Notes: generated from the sequence alone by a model not told the origin. Counted from the stretch's first letter, positions 1 to 6,126 are shown. The stretch is DNA of 6,126 nucleotides from JBAZWE01 sp041660545 (GCA_041660545.1 JBAZWE010000096.1:1-6126); one strand, 5' to 3'. Translations and numbers: made by a program.

Positions 1-209
1 ATGAGCGTGCAGAGCATTTTGGTAAGGGTTGTTTTTCCCGCGCCGTTGGGGCCCAGCAATCCGAATATTTCGCCCCGCTCGACAGTGAGATTGATGTTTT
101 TTACCGCAGTGAAAGTTGTTTTGTCGAACGGATGCAGGGGGGAGGATAAGCCCCGGCGCTTGGTAAACTCTTTTGTTAGATTATGGGTTTCAAGAACCAC
201 GTCAGCCAT
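1..209 (-). CDS. ABC transporter ATP-binding protein, N-terminal fragment (runs off left edge)
   Basis: Reading the minus strand from the ATG at 209-207 gives 69 residues beginning MADVVLETHNLTKEF, then a loop of about 20 residues, then TAVKNINLTVERGEIFGLLG and the Walker A P-loop GPNGAGKT (about residues 53-60), followed by TLTKMLCTL. This is the start of an ABC ATPase nucleotide-binding domain. The signature motif, Walker B and H-loop lie beyond the window. The GEIFGLLGPNGAGKT...MLCTL wording resembles ATPases of ABC-2 type exporters (drug, polysaccharide or Na+ efflux, DrrA/NatA-like), but the substrate cannot be told from this part. ATG at 209 is preferred over an in-frame ATG at 227: ABC domains normally open just before the LTK-x-F strand, and an extended -10 element sits 8 nt upstream of 209. 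No Shine-Dalgarno sequence precedes either start. The gene is divergent from dus. Confidence 0.93.
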   Translation of the reverse strand, partial: MADVVLETHNLTKEFTKRRGLSSPLHPFDKTTFTAVKNINLTVERGEIFGLLGPNGAGKTTLTKMLCTL

Positions 210-217
210 GTGAGCGT

Positions 218-226
218 ATTCTAGCA
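218..226 (-). promoter_or_regulatory. Putative extended -10 promoter element for the ABC ATPase gene
   Basis: On the minus strand the sequence reads TGCTAGAAT from 226 to 218. This is a TGn extension followed by TAGAAT, five of six matches to TATAAT. Only 8 nt separate the hexamer from the ATG at 209, so transcription would begin at or within a base or two of the start codon, giving a leaderless or nearly leaderless mRNA. No convincing -35 hexamer is seen, which is common for extended -10 promoters. The element overlaps the first base of the dus start codon on the opposite strand. This is inferred from sequence only. Confidence 0.5.
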
Positions 227-1203
227 TGACGCATACAACGTCACATATCAGAAAGCCCTTTAATATCGGAGCCGTACGCCTGCCCAACCGGATTGTGCAG
301 GCGCCGCTTGCCGGCATAAGCGGCCGTGCATTCAGGCTGCAGGCACGGCGCTTCGGTGTGGCGCTCGTGGTAACAGAGATGGTCAGCAGCTACGGGGTGC
401 GATACCACAACGCAAGAACGCTGGAAATGCTCGAACTCGTGGAAGGGGAGCATCCCATCGCCGTGCAGCTCTTCGGCAGTGACCCGGATGTCATGGCCCA
501 GGCCGCGCGGGCGGCGCAAGCAGCGGGTGCGGATATCATCGATGTCAACATGGGCTGTCCGGTAAAAAAGGTCATTAAGACCGGAGCCGGGGTGGCGTTG
601 ATGGGAGACGAGGGGTTGGCGGTCAAGGTTGTGGCCGCAATGGTGGACGCGGTCGGGATACCCGTCACCGTCAAGATGCGTTCGGGGCCGGGGCGTCTTG
701 TGACAGCGGTTTCCCTGGCAAGGCTTTTAGAGGACGCGGGCGCGGCGGCCATATGTATCCATCCCCGTACGGGAGCCCAGATGTGGAAGGGTAAGGCTGA
801 TCACGGGTTGAGCGTGGAGCTGGCGACGGTGCTGGGTATCCCGGTTATTGCCAGTGGTGACGTCAATGGTTTTGCAGATGCCCGGCGGTTGCTGGAATCA
901 GGTTGCGCGGCGATTATGATCGGCCGGCCGGCCCTTGGGGATCCCTGGCTATATTCCGACCTGCTTGCGGGAGACGAGCCGGGGCGCCGGTCCCTCGATG
1001 AAGTCCTGGCGGAGATCGGGATTTTTTACGGTGACCTGGTTGACGAGATGGGTGAGGCGAGGGCCGAGCGTCACATGCGCAAATTTTATGGCTGGTACCT
1101 GCGTCGTTTCAGGCTCCCGGCGCAGTCGAAAGCGGCGCTGCTTCATACGCAGGGCTTTCAGGAGGCTGAGGCGCTGATCAGGCAGGCGATGAGTCAGAGT
1201 TAG
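226..1203 (+). CDS. dusB: tRNA-dihydrouridine synthase, DusB type
   Basis: This 325-residue flavoenzyme of the Dus family (COG0042) reduces specific uridines of tRNA to dihydrouridine using FMN and NAD(P)H in the cytoplasm. The TIM-barrel motifs appear in order: APLAGISGRAFR (26-37, FMN-binding start), QLFGSDP (81-87), DVNMGCPVKKVIKTGAG (106-122) with the catalytic cysteine at 111, VTVKMRSG (147-154) with the FMN-contacting lysine 150, IHPRTGAQMWKGKADH (178-193), PVIASGDVNG (206-215) and MIGRPALGDPWL (231-242). The helical tRNA-binding C-terminal region follows, with RHMRKFYGWYL at 282-292. Length is normal for DusB. The start is well fixed: an in-frame TGA lies only four codons upstream (211-213) and the next residues align with family N-termini. 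No Shine-Dalgarno sequence is visible. The subfamily assignment (DusB rather than another bacterial Dus) rests on overall resemblance, and which uridine it modifies is not shown by the sequence. The gene stands alone between a divergent and a convergent neighbour. Confidence 0.95.
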   Translation: MTHTTSHIRKPFNIGAVRLPNRIVQAPLAGISGRAFRLQARRFGVALVVTEMVSSYGVRYHNARTLEMLELVEGEHPIAVQLFGSDPDVMAQAARAAQAAGADIIDVNMGCPVKKVIKTGAGVALMGDEGLAVKVVAAMVDAVGIPVTVKMRSGPGRLVTAVSLARLLEDAGAAAICIHPRTGAQMWKGKADHGLSVELATVLGIPVIASGDVNGFADARRLLESGCAAIMIGRPALGDPWLYSDLLAGDEPGRRSLDEVLAEIGIFYGDLVDEMGEARAERHMRKFYGWYLRRFRLPAQSKAALLHTQGFQEAEALIRQAMSQS

Positions 1204-1231
1204 GGAAAACACGAATCAGATCGCGCCGTCA

Positions 1232-1245
1232 CCGGTCTTTGCCGG
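1232..1245. terminator. Weak hairpin in the convergent dus / helical-protein junction
   Basis: CCGG at 1232-1235 can pair with CCGG at 1242-1245 across a 6-nt loop, with a G-U wobble or two extending it on the minus strand. There is no adjacent T-run on either strand, although a GTTTT stretch lies about 20 nt further on in the minus direction. It is the only stem seen in the 49-nt space between the two stop codons and could aid termination, but it is not a canonical intrinsic terminator. Confidence 0.15.
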
Positions 1246-1252
1246 CATCGGG

Positions 1253-2152
1253 TCAACGAGTCGCATAGAGTCCGGCGGCCTCTTCGTCAAGCGTTTCCAT
1301 CTGTGCCTGGAGATCGCGATAGAGAGTTTCACGCGGCTTGATCTCGCTTTGCCACCAATTTTCCAGTTCGGTGCGCGCGCTGCCCGTGCTCATGAGTTTT
1401 CGCTCAAGCTCGATGGCGGCCGCCTGAGCCTGTGTCTGATCGCCGGCGCCGGCCGCATCGGCCAGCTGTGCCGCTAGTGAGGAAAGGTCGGCATAGTCGT
1501 TGACCGAACGTGACATCGCTGAAAGCAGGTTGAATCCTGTCGCCGCATAGCCGTCATCCAGTTGCTGCTTTACCTGCAGCATCGCTTGAGATGTCTGTTT
1601 AAGTGTCGTACTTGCCTGGGCGGGGTTTGACTGCACCATGCTCATCGCAACCTGGAACTGTCCCAGCAGCTTGTCCATCTCATCCAGCGATGTGAAGACG
1701 ACAGTCCCCGCTTCATATAGATTGCCAAGTTGAGCGACCGTGTCCGCGAGAACCTGTAACTGCTGTCCTCTCAAGTCAGCGATTTCCGCTTTTTTAAGCA
1801 GATAGTCCCGATAGTCAGGTGAGATAGTCGACAGGCTTGCCGCCGAACGGGCGTCGATCGAGGCTGAGCGAACCGAATCCATTGCCTGTTTGAGCAACGG
1901 TTCTGCGCCTGCAACGGCTTCGCGTGCCACATTGATATTCTCCAGGGACGAGAAAGTATCCGCGCCCAGCTTGTCCGCCTCGATGCGTGACATGAGCATG
2001 TTGGCTTCCTCTATGTGGTTGTTGGCGCTTGCCAGCTTTGTGTTCGCGCGTTCGGCCTGGACGAAGGGGATACCCAGCCAGAAACCCAGCGTCATCGCAA
2101 AGCTCGCGACCAGAAAAATCAGAACGGTTTTCAGGAGGTATCTTCTATCCAT
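1253..2152 (-). CDS. Hypothetical membrane-anchored, helix-rich extracytoplasmic protein
   Basis: I do not recognise the family of this 299-residue protein. It begins MDRRYLLK and then has one hydrophobic segment at about residues 9-31 (TVLIFLVASFAMTLGFWLGI and onward), a signal anchor or uncleaved signal peptide with positive charges in front, which predicts the rest outside the membrane. Residues 33-299 are rich in Ala, Gln, Leu, Glu, Asp and Ser and almost free of predicted beta strand, consistent with long helices, a helical bundle or coiled coil (for example 34-61, 120-147, 180-202, 220-253 and 276-294). There is no cysteine at all. No catalytic motif is visible. The start is the only ATG that keeps the hydrophobic segment whole; its ribosome site is weak (GGGA only 2 nt away), so translation may be coupled to the upstream gene, whose stop is 27 nt before it. 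It is last in the polX-protease operon. A sensor-like or adhesin-like helical domain, or a substrate or partner of the neighbouring protease, are guesses. Confidence 0.85.
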   Translation of the reverse strand: MDRRYLLKTVLIFLVASFAMTLGFWLGIPFVQAERANTKLASANNHIEEANMLMSRIEADKLGADTFSSLENINVAREAVAGAEPLLKQAMDSVRSASIDARSAASLSTISPDYRDYLLKKAEIADLRGQQLQVLADTVAQLGNLYEAGTVVFTSLDEMDKLLGQFQVAMSMVQSNPAQASTTLKQTSQAMLQVKQQLDDGYAATGFNLLSAMSRSVNDYADLSSLAAQLADAAGAGDQTQAQAAAIELERKLMSTGSARTELENWWQSEIKPRETLYRDLQAQMETLDEEAAGLYATR

Positions 2153-2179
2153 GGTCCCGGTCTTTTTCTGAAAAGTCGA

Positions 2180-3451
2180 TCATTGACCGCTACCGGTGAC
2201 GTACCGTCTCCAGTCGCGCTCGAAGTCGCCCCAGCTGATACCGAGCTGGGAACTGAAGACTTCATCCACGAGGCGATCCTGGTTGCCGCTGTCGTTCTCC
2301 CGCCGCTTGAATTCGCGAAGGAGCGCCAAGACTTTTTCATTGCCGAAACGCTCTTCAAGGTATACGACGGCTGTGTCCGACTCTTCGTACGCGATTGTGG
2401 CGGCCTCGGTGCTGAGCAGGGCGGAGAAGCCGCCGGGCTCATAAAGATCGCTCAGTTGAGGGCTGAATGAACCACCGGCCCGAAGCTTTTCCCTCAGCAG
2501 CGACATGGGTTGTATTCCCGCGACATAATCAGCCAGACCCTCGATCAGAAAAGGGGGTGTGCGGGCACCCTGCTGGGGAAAGAGGGCCACATGGGTAAGC
2601 TCGTGGGAGAGCATGGTGCTGTTATAGCCGGCACTCTCGGAGCCGGTGCCGTTGTAGATCCCGGAATTGATGATTATCTCTCCACCCTGCGCTGCATTGG
2701 AGCCCAGCGAGCGAGCCGCGCCACCGGCCCAGTCCTGCCATTGTCCCGGATAGGCGAGGTCGATCTGCTGCTTATCGTCATAGATCCTGATGGGCACCTT
2801 GGGGAGTTCCGTGCGCGGCAGCGTTTTTTCCAGCTGGGGAAAAGCCGCCTCAGCCTTGCTTCTTGCAGTCACGGCTGTAGCTTCCTGGGAAGGATGATAA
2901 AGGACTATCACGTGGTCGCCGGGGAGTACGGCAACAGGCCCGAAATCCTCGAGCCCGGCGTTTTTCTTCCTGCCAAATGCCTGCTCGGTGGCGTCGCCGG
3001 ATATTTTCCAGCCGTCATCCTTCTTGACCAGCAAGAAAGCTGCCTTCTCGCCGGAGGGGAGTTCCGTAAAACTCCCCTGCAGCGTGCTGGCGATGGATGT
3101 TTTCACGACGACGGTTCCCGGAGCGGTCTCGCTTTGGCTGCTGATCTCGATTTTATAATCGGAGAAGGGCACCGCTTGGAGGCGCGAAAACATCTCCCGC
3201 TGCTGCTCCTTGTATGACGGATTGCCGGCGTCGATAACCGACAGGAATTCTTCCTGGTTCTTGTCCACCAGGGCACGGGCGTATGTGTCCATCGCTGTCT
3301 TTATATCGCCGCTGTCGGTGCGGGCGGACTCGCTGTCGGATGGAGTGGCCCAACTGACATTGGCCGGAGAGCCGCAGCCGGATACCGCAGGCAGTACCGC
3401 GAGGAACAGCAGCACTAAAAAGGGCAGAAAATTTTTCAGGGGTCCTGGCAT
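2180..3451 (-). CDS. Lipoprotein with NTF2-like N-terminal region and peptidase MA-like metalloprotease domain
   Basis: The 423-residue product starts with a signal peptide (NFLPFLVLLFLAVLPAVSGC) with a lipobox VSGC, so Cys26 would be lipidated and the protein held on the outer face of the membrane. Residues about 45-160 (TAMDTYARALVDKNQEEFLSV ... LLVKKDDGWKISG, with intervening strands) resemble an NTF2-like or SnoaL-type fold. Residues about 180-420 form a zinc gluzincin of the peptidase MA-like type: HELTH at 283-287 supplies two zinc histidines and the catalytic Glu284, and Glu304 in FLIEGLADYV is the expected third ligand, followed by the helical tail AVVYLEERFG and WGDFERDWRRYV. The active-site residues are intact, so activity is plausible; the substrate is unknown. 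ATG at 3451 has an AGGAT ribosome site 9 nt upstream. The gene begins 22 nt after the polX stop and ends 27 nt before the helical membrane protein. The NTF2-like label is less certain than the protease label. Confidence 0.9.
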   Translation of the reverse strand: MPGPLKNFLPFLVLLFLAVLPAVSGCGSPANVSWATPSDSESARTDSGDIKTAMDTYARALVDKNQEEFLSVIDAGNPSYKEQQREMFSRLQAVPFSDYKIEISSQSETAPGTVVVKTSIASTLQGSFTELPSGEKAAFLLVKKDDGWKISGDATEQAFGRKKNAGLEDFGPVAVLPGDHVIVLYHPSQEATAVTARSKAEAAFPQLEKTLPRTELPKVPIRIYDDKQQIDLAYPGQWQDWAGGAARSLGSNAAQGGEIIINSGIYNGTGSESAGYNSTMLSHELTHVALFPQQGARTPPFLIEGLADYVAGIQPMSLLREKLRAGGSFSPQLSDLYEPGGFSALLSTEAATIAYEESDTAVVYLEERFGNEKVLALLREFKRRENDSGNQDRLVDEVFSSQLGISWGDFERDWRRYVTGSGQ

Positions 3452-3460
3452 CAGAATTTG

Positions 3461-3465
3461 ATCCT
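3461..3465 (-). promoter_or_regulatory. Ribosome binding site of the metalloprotease lipoprotein
   Basis: On the minus strand AGGAT lies 9 nt before the ATG at 3451, within the 22-nt gap after the polX TAA. It is the clearest Shine-Dalgarno sequence in the window and fixes the lipoprotein start. The other starts (ABC ATPase, dus, polX, helical protein) have weak sites or none. Confidence 0.6.
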
Positions 3466-3473
3466 GTCAGCTA

Positions 3474-5174
3474 TTAATCCATACCGGTTTTTGGTTTTTT
3501 CAGCAGCTTCACCAGTCGCGAGACACTCAGGGTATTGAGCACATCTGCCGGCTCGACCCAGCCCCGGCGGGCGGTGGCTACACCATAGCGTAGCAGAGCA
3601 AGCTGGTCGGGATGGTGGGCGTCGCTGTTGATCATAAGCTTCACTCCGGCGGCCTGGGCCGCGCGGGCGTTTAAATCGGAGAGATCGAGGCGGCGGTAGT
3701 GCGAGTTGATCTCCAGGGCCGTCCCGGACCGGGCCGCAAGGCTGATGATCTTTCCGATGTCGACGTCATAGGGGTCGCGTTCGTTGATCAGTCGGCCGGT
3801 GGGATGGCCGATGGCGCGTACAAAAGGATTCTCCATGGCGGCGGTCAGGCGCTCCATGATCTGTTCCCGGCTCTGGTTGAAACCTGAATGGATCGAGACG
3901 GTAACGAAGTCCAGTTGCGCCAGGGAATCGTCTGGCAGGTCAAGGGTTCCGTCGGCGCGCACATCTACCTCGGCGCTGGCAAATATATGGAAATCCTCCA
4001 GCTCCCCGTTCACGCGTCCGATCTCGCCAAGCTGCTCTTCGAGCTTCCGGGGTGTCAGGCCCTGTACCATTCCCATCGATTGTGTATGGTCGGAAATGGC
4101 CATATAGCTGTGACCCAATCGCTGTGCGTGGCTCGCCATCTCCATGATGGAAGCGGAGCCATCACTCCAGCTGGTGTGCACGTGCAGGTCGCCCTTTAAG
4201 TCCTTGTCCTCGATCAGATGAGGCAGACCGCCATGCGCGGCAGCCTCGATCTCGCCGTTGTTCTCGCGCAGCTCCGGCGGGATGTAATCGAGTCCCAGCA
4301 GCCGGTAGACCTCCTCCTCTGTAACACACTTGTGGAGTCTGCCGGTGTCGGTTTCCTCAACGCCGTACTCGCTTACCTTCAGCCCCAGGGAAATGGCGAG
4401 CTCGCGCAGGGCCACATTGTGTTCTTTTGAGCCGGTGAAATGCTGGAGCAGGTTTCCAAACTGGTCATCAGGCACGACGCGCAGATCTACCTGCAGTCCG
4501 GTGTGGGTGCGGATGGAACACTTGGTGGGGCCGCTGCCGATGACATCCGCGACCATGGGAAGCCGGCAGAATGAACCGGTCAGCGCCCCGGGTTCCGTGG
4601 CCGTGGCGATGATGTCCAGGTCCTTGACGGTCTCCTTCATGCGCCGCACGCTGCCGGCATAGGAAACATTGCGGGCCTCCGGCATCTTTTTGAGGGTTTC
4701 AACCGCCTCTTCAGCAATCGGGAGAACATCGCCAAGCAGCAGTCTGAAGCCGCGCTCCCGTTGCCGGTCGATGGCTTTGAGGATATTTTCCGCCGTCCTG
4801 GTTCCCATACCCGGCAGTTGTGCGATCCGGCCGCTGCGCGCGGCCGTCTCGAGTTCCGCCAGCGACGATACGCCCAACTCCTCCCAGACCTTGCGGGCGG
4901 TCCGTGGTCCTACGCCCTGAATCTTCTGGATGGCGACCAGGTCCGCGGGGTATGTCTTTAAGTACTCCTCGATCTCAGCCAGCTTGCCGGTGGCGATAAA
5001 TTCCCCGATCTTGGCGGCGATGCGTTCGCCGATATCGGGAATATCGGTAAGCGAGCCGCGAGCCGCTGCTTCCTCGATGGAGAAATTTGATTCCGCCACC
5101 CTGCGAGCCCCTTTGCGAACGGCGATGGTCGCGTACTTGTTGGCCGCGTCCAGCTCCATGAGATCGGCCAACAT
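3474..5174 (-). CDS. polX: DNA polymerase X family protein with PHP domain (PolX)
   Basis: Bacterial/archaeal PolX enzymes fill short DNA gaps in base-excision repair, and their PHP domain acts as a metal-dependent 3'-5' exonuclease or AP endonuclease. Residue numbers here count from the ATG at 5174. Helix-hairpin-helix motifs: IPDIGERIAAKIGEFI (45-60), IQGVGPRTARKVWEEL (85-100) and LPGMGTRTAENILKAI (120-135). The nucleotidyltransferase palm has GS at 174-175, DLD at 185-187 and VDLRVV at 229-234, giving the three catalytic aspartates 185, 187 and 230; FTGSKEHNVALRELA (246-260) follows. The PHP domain has HVH (331-333), D338, SDH (361-363), E402, H429, GHPTG (456-460) and SDAHH (517-521), so all expected metal ligands are present. 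Length is about normal, but this ATG removes a conserved N-terminal helix, and codons upstream to about 5228 read as family-like sequence. The true start may be an ATC at 5228-5226 or ATA at 5192-5190. No Shine-Dalgarno site precedes any of them. It probably heads, or sits within, the operon with the two exported proteins downstream. Confidence 0.95.
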   Translation of the reverse strand: MLADLMELDAANKYATIAVRKGARRVAESNFSIEEAAARGSLTDIPDIGERIAAKIGEFIATGKLAEIEEYLKTYPADLVAIQKIQGVGPRTARKVWEELGVSSLAELETAARSGRIAQLPGMGTRTAENILKAIDRQRERGFRLLLGDVLPIAEEAVETLKKMPEARNVSYAGSVRRMKETVKDLDIIATATEPGALTGSFCRLPMVADVIGSGPTKCSIRTHTGLQVDLRVVPDDQFGNLLQHFTGSKEHNVALRELAISLGLKVSEYGVEETDTGRLHKCVTEEEVYRLLGLDYIPPELRENNGEIEAAAHGGLPHLIEDKDLKGDLHVHTSWSDGSASIMEMASHAQRLGHSYMAISDHTQSMGMVQGLTPRKLEEQLGEIGRVNGELEDFHIFASAEVDVRADGTLDLPDDSLAQLDFVTVSIHSGFNQSREQIMERLTAAMENPFVRAIGHPTGRLINERDPYDVDIGKIISLAARSGTALEINSHYRRLDLSDLNARAAQAAGVKLMINSDAHHPDQLALLRYGVATARRGWVEPADVLNTLSVSRLVKLLKKPKTGMD

Positions 5175-5243
5175 ATCAAGTGCCGCCGCTATGTCGGAGT
5201 TCGAAGATTTCGTCTGGTCATTCCTGATGGCGTAGTCTGTATT

Positions 5244-5273
5244 TTTGAGGGATCAGCTGAAGTGTTCCCTAAA
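5244..5273. other. Imperfect inverted repeat upstream of polX
   Basis: TTTGAGGGA (5244-5252) and TCCCTAAA (5266-5273) can pair as eight base pairs with one bulged G around a 13-nt loop that contains CAGCTG. It lies between the glycosyltransferase stop and the polX coding region. With no T-run after it, it is not a standard terminator on either strand; it could be an operator, a leader hairpin, or chance. Confidence 0.2.
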
Positions 5274-5296
5274 TGCGCCACGATCACTCTTGACGG

Positions 5297-6126
5297 TTAT
5301 CTGTTTACGATCCGTGCGTAGATCTCTCTTGTCTGCTGTGCTGTCTTCTCCCAGCTGAAATCAGACACCCGCGCAAGGCCCTTGCTTATGAGTTCCTCCC
5401 GCATGCCGCCGGACGACAGAACCATTTCAAGGGCGCCCGCCATTTCACCGGGTTTTCGGGGATCGACCAGCACGGCGGCGTCACCCACGACTTCCGGGAT
5501 CGAAGATTTGCTGGAAGTTATGACCGGCGTGCCGCAGGCCATGGCCTCGAGAGGTGGCAGCCCGAAGCCTTCGTACAAAGAAGGAAAAAAGAACAGGTCC
5601 GCCATCGAATAGATTGCCGGCAGATCGACATCCTGAACGTAACCGGCCAGTACAACGCCGTCGAGATCCAGGCCGTCGAAAGCTTCGCCCGGAGTTACGC
5701 GACAGTAGTCGACGCCCGCCACGACCATCTGGATGTCGGCGCGGACGCGCCTTAGCTGAGCAAACGCTTCGATGGCTCTGCGGATGTTCTTGCGTGGCTC
5801 GGTGGAACCCACACAAAAGACAAACCGTTTCGGTAGACGATAACGCCGACGCACCGCATCAAGGGTATCCGGATCGGTCACCTTCCGAAACTGCCCCGAG
5901 ACTCCGTTGTAGACGACGCTGACCTTGTCCGGATCGATCCCGCTCCAGTCACAGAGGTCCTTCTTGGAAAAACCCGAAACGGTGATTATGTGATCTGCCT
6001 CGTTAACCTTCGACAGCAGCCTGCGTTCATACATCCTCGCCCTCGTGGGACTGTAATAGTCGTTGGCCAGGCGTACGAGGATGATGTCGTGCAGGGTCAT
6101 GACACAGGGACAGGGCAAACGTCCGG
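5297..6126 (-). CDS. Glycosyltransferase, GT-B fold, GT4-like (family 1), C-terminal part; 5' end beyond window
   Basis: The frame is open to the right edge; the first readable residues are about GRLPCPCVMTLHD, which matches the interior of GT4 proteins (VxTLHD at the end of the N-terminal Rossmann half), so perhaps 80-110 residues are missing. Visible features: ADHIITVSGFSKKDL (linker region of the acceptor half), VSVVYNGV, the nucleotide-sugar half with VGSTEPRKNIRRAIEAF, and YEGFGLPPLEAMACGTPVI, which carries the retaining-enzyme EX7E motif (the two glutamates at about 5572 and 5548), then IPEVVGDAAVLVDP. The protein would transfer a sugar from a nucleotide-sugar donor to a glycan or lipid at the cytoplasmic face, as in capsule, exopolysaccharide or O-antigen assembly; donor and acceptor cannot be told. 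The resemblance is to mannosyltransferase-type members. The stop (TAA, 5299-5297) is 122 nt before the polX ATG. It may be the end of a polysaccharide cluster to the right. Confidence 0.93.
   Translation of the reverse strand, partial: GRLPCPCVMTLHDIILVRLANDYYSPTRARMYERRLLSKVNEADHIITVSGFSKKDLCDWSGIDPDKVSVVYNGVSGQFRKVTDPDTLDAVRRRYRLPKRFVFCVGSTEPRKNIRRAIEAFAQLRRVRADIQMVVAGVDYCRVTPGEAFDGLDLDGVVLAGYVQDVDLPAIYSMADLFFFPSLYEGFGLPPLEAMACGTPVITSSKSSIPEVVGDAAVLVDPRKPGEMAGALEMVLSSGGMREELISKGLARVSDFSWEKTAQQTREIYARIVNR

Noticed and set aside
174..184. TTGTTAGATTAT on the plus strand as a possible promoter for dus.
   Set aside because: The hexamer matches are only about 4/6 and no -35-like sequence stands at 16-18 nt; not enough to call.
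2153..2182. The lipoprotein gene and the helical-protein gene are in the same reading frame, separated by one TGA and nine sense codons, so readthrough would make a fusion.
   Set aside because: Adjacent genes share a frame one time in three by chance; the second gene has its own ATG and an N-terminal membrane anchor that would make no sense inside a fusion, and there is no sign of a selenocysteine or recoding element.
3699..4430. Several open frames on the plus strand opposite polX and the protease gene.
   Set aside because: They lie wholly opposite genes with clear motifs, have compositions of antisense frames in GC-rich DNA (Arg/Ser/Pro-rich) and lack ribosome sites; they are shadows.
5290..5318. 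TTGACG at 5290-5295 on the plus strand, resembling a -35 hexamer.
   Set aside because: No -10-like hexamer occurs at 15-19 nt spacing, and it would drive antisense transcription into the glycosyltransferase gene; likely chance.
6098..6118. A TTG at 6118 or ATG at 6100 as the real start of the glycosyltransferase.
   Set aside because: The sequence there matches the middle of GT4 enzymes and the frame stays open to the window edge, so the start lies outside the window.

Overview
The window is 6.1 kb of dense, fairly GC-rich bacterial chromosome. It has two genes divergent from a 16-nt gap at the left end, then a run of four genes on the minus strand. Order: (1) the first 69 codons of an ABC-transporter ATPase (minus, cut by the left edge); (2) a complete DusB-type tRNA-dihydrouridine synthase (plus); (3) a cysteine-free, membrane-anchored helical protein of unknown function (minus); (4) a lipoprotein with a gluzincin (peptidase MA-like) domain (minus); (5) a bacterial PolX with its PHP exonuclease domain (minus); (6) the C-terminal two thirds or so of a GT-B glycosyltransferase (minus, cut by the right edge). 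I see no RNA gene, insertion sequence, CRISPR array or phage gene.

The taxon cannot be fixed from the sequence. A lipobox protein, a PHP-type PolX and genes without Shine-Dalgarno sites starting at or near the presumed transcript end would suit a deep actinobacterial or other Gram-positive-type lineage. That is an inference, held with low confidence.

The minus-strand genes read right to left as glycosyltransferase, polX, metalloprotease lipoprotein, helical membrane protein. The last three are separated by only 22 and 27 nt and look like one operon. polX is an intracellular DNA-repair enzyme, while the two genes after it encode exported products, so their shared transcription may be mere packing. 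The two exported proteins are the likelier functional pair: a surface protease and an anchored helical partner or substrate. The convergent junction with dus (49 nt) holds only a weak hairpin.

Three points deserve a second look. An extended -10 element (TGCTAGAAT) lies 8 nt before the ABC ATPase start and overlaps the dus start codon, predicting a leaderless mRNA. The polX frame has no ATG, GTG, TTG or CTG upstream of an ATG that would cut off a conserved N-terminal helix, so the true start may be ATC or ATA, or the sequence may contain an error. The protease/helical-protein pair has no function I can recognise. I do not see clear evidence for an entirely new system.
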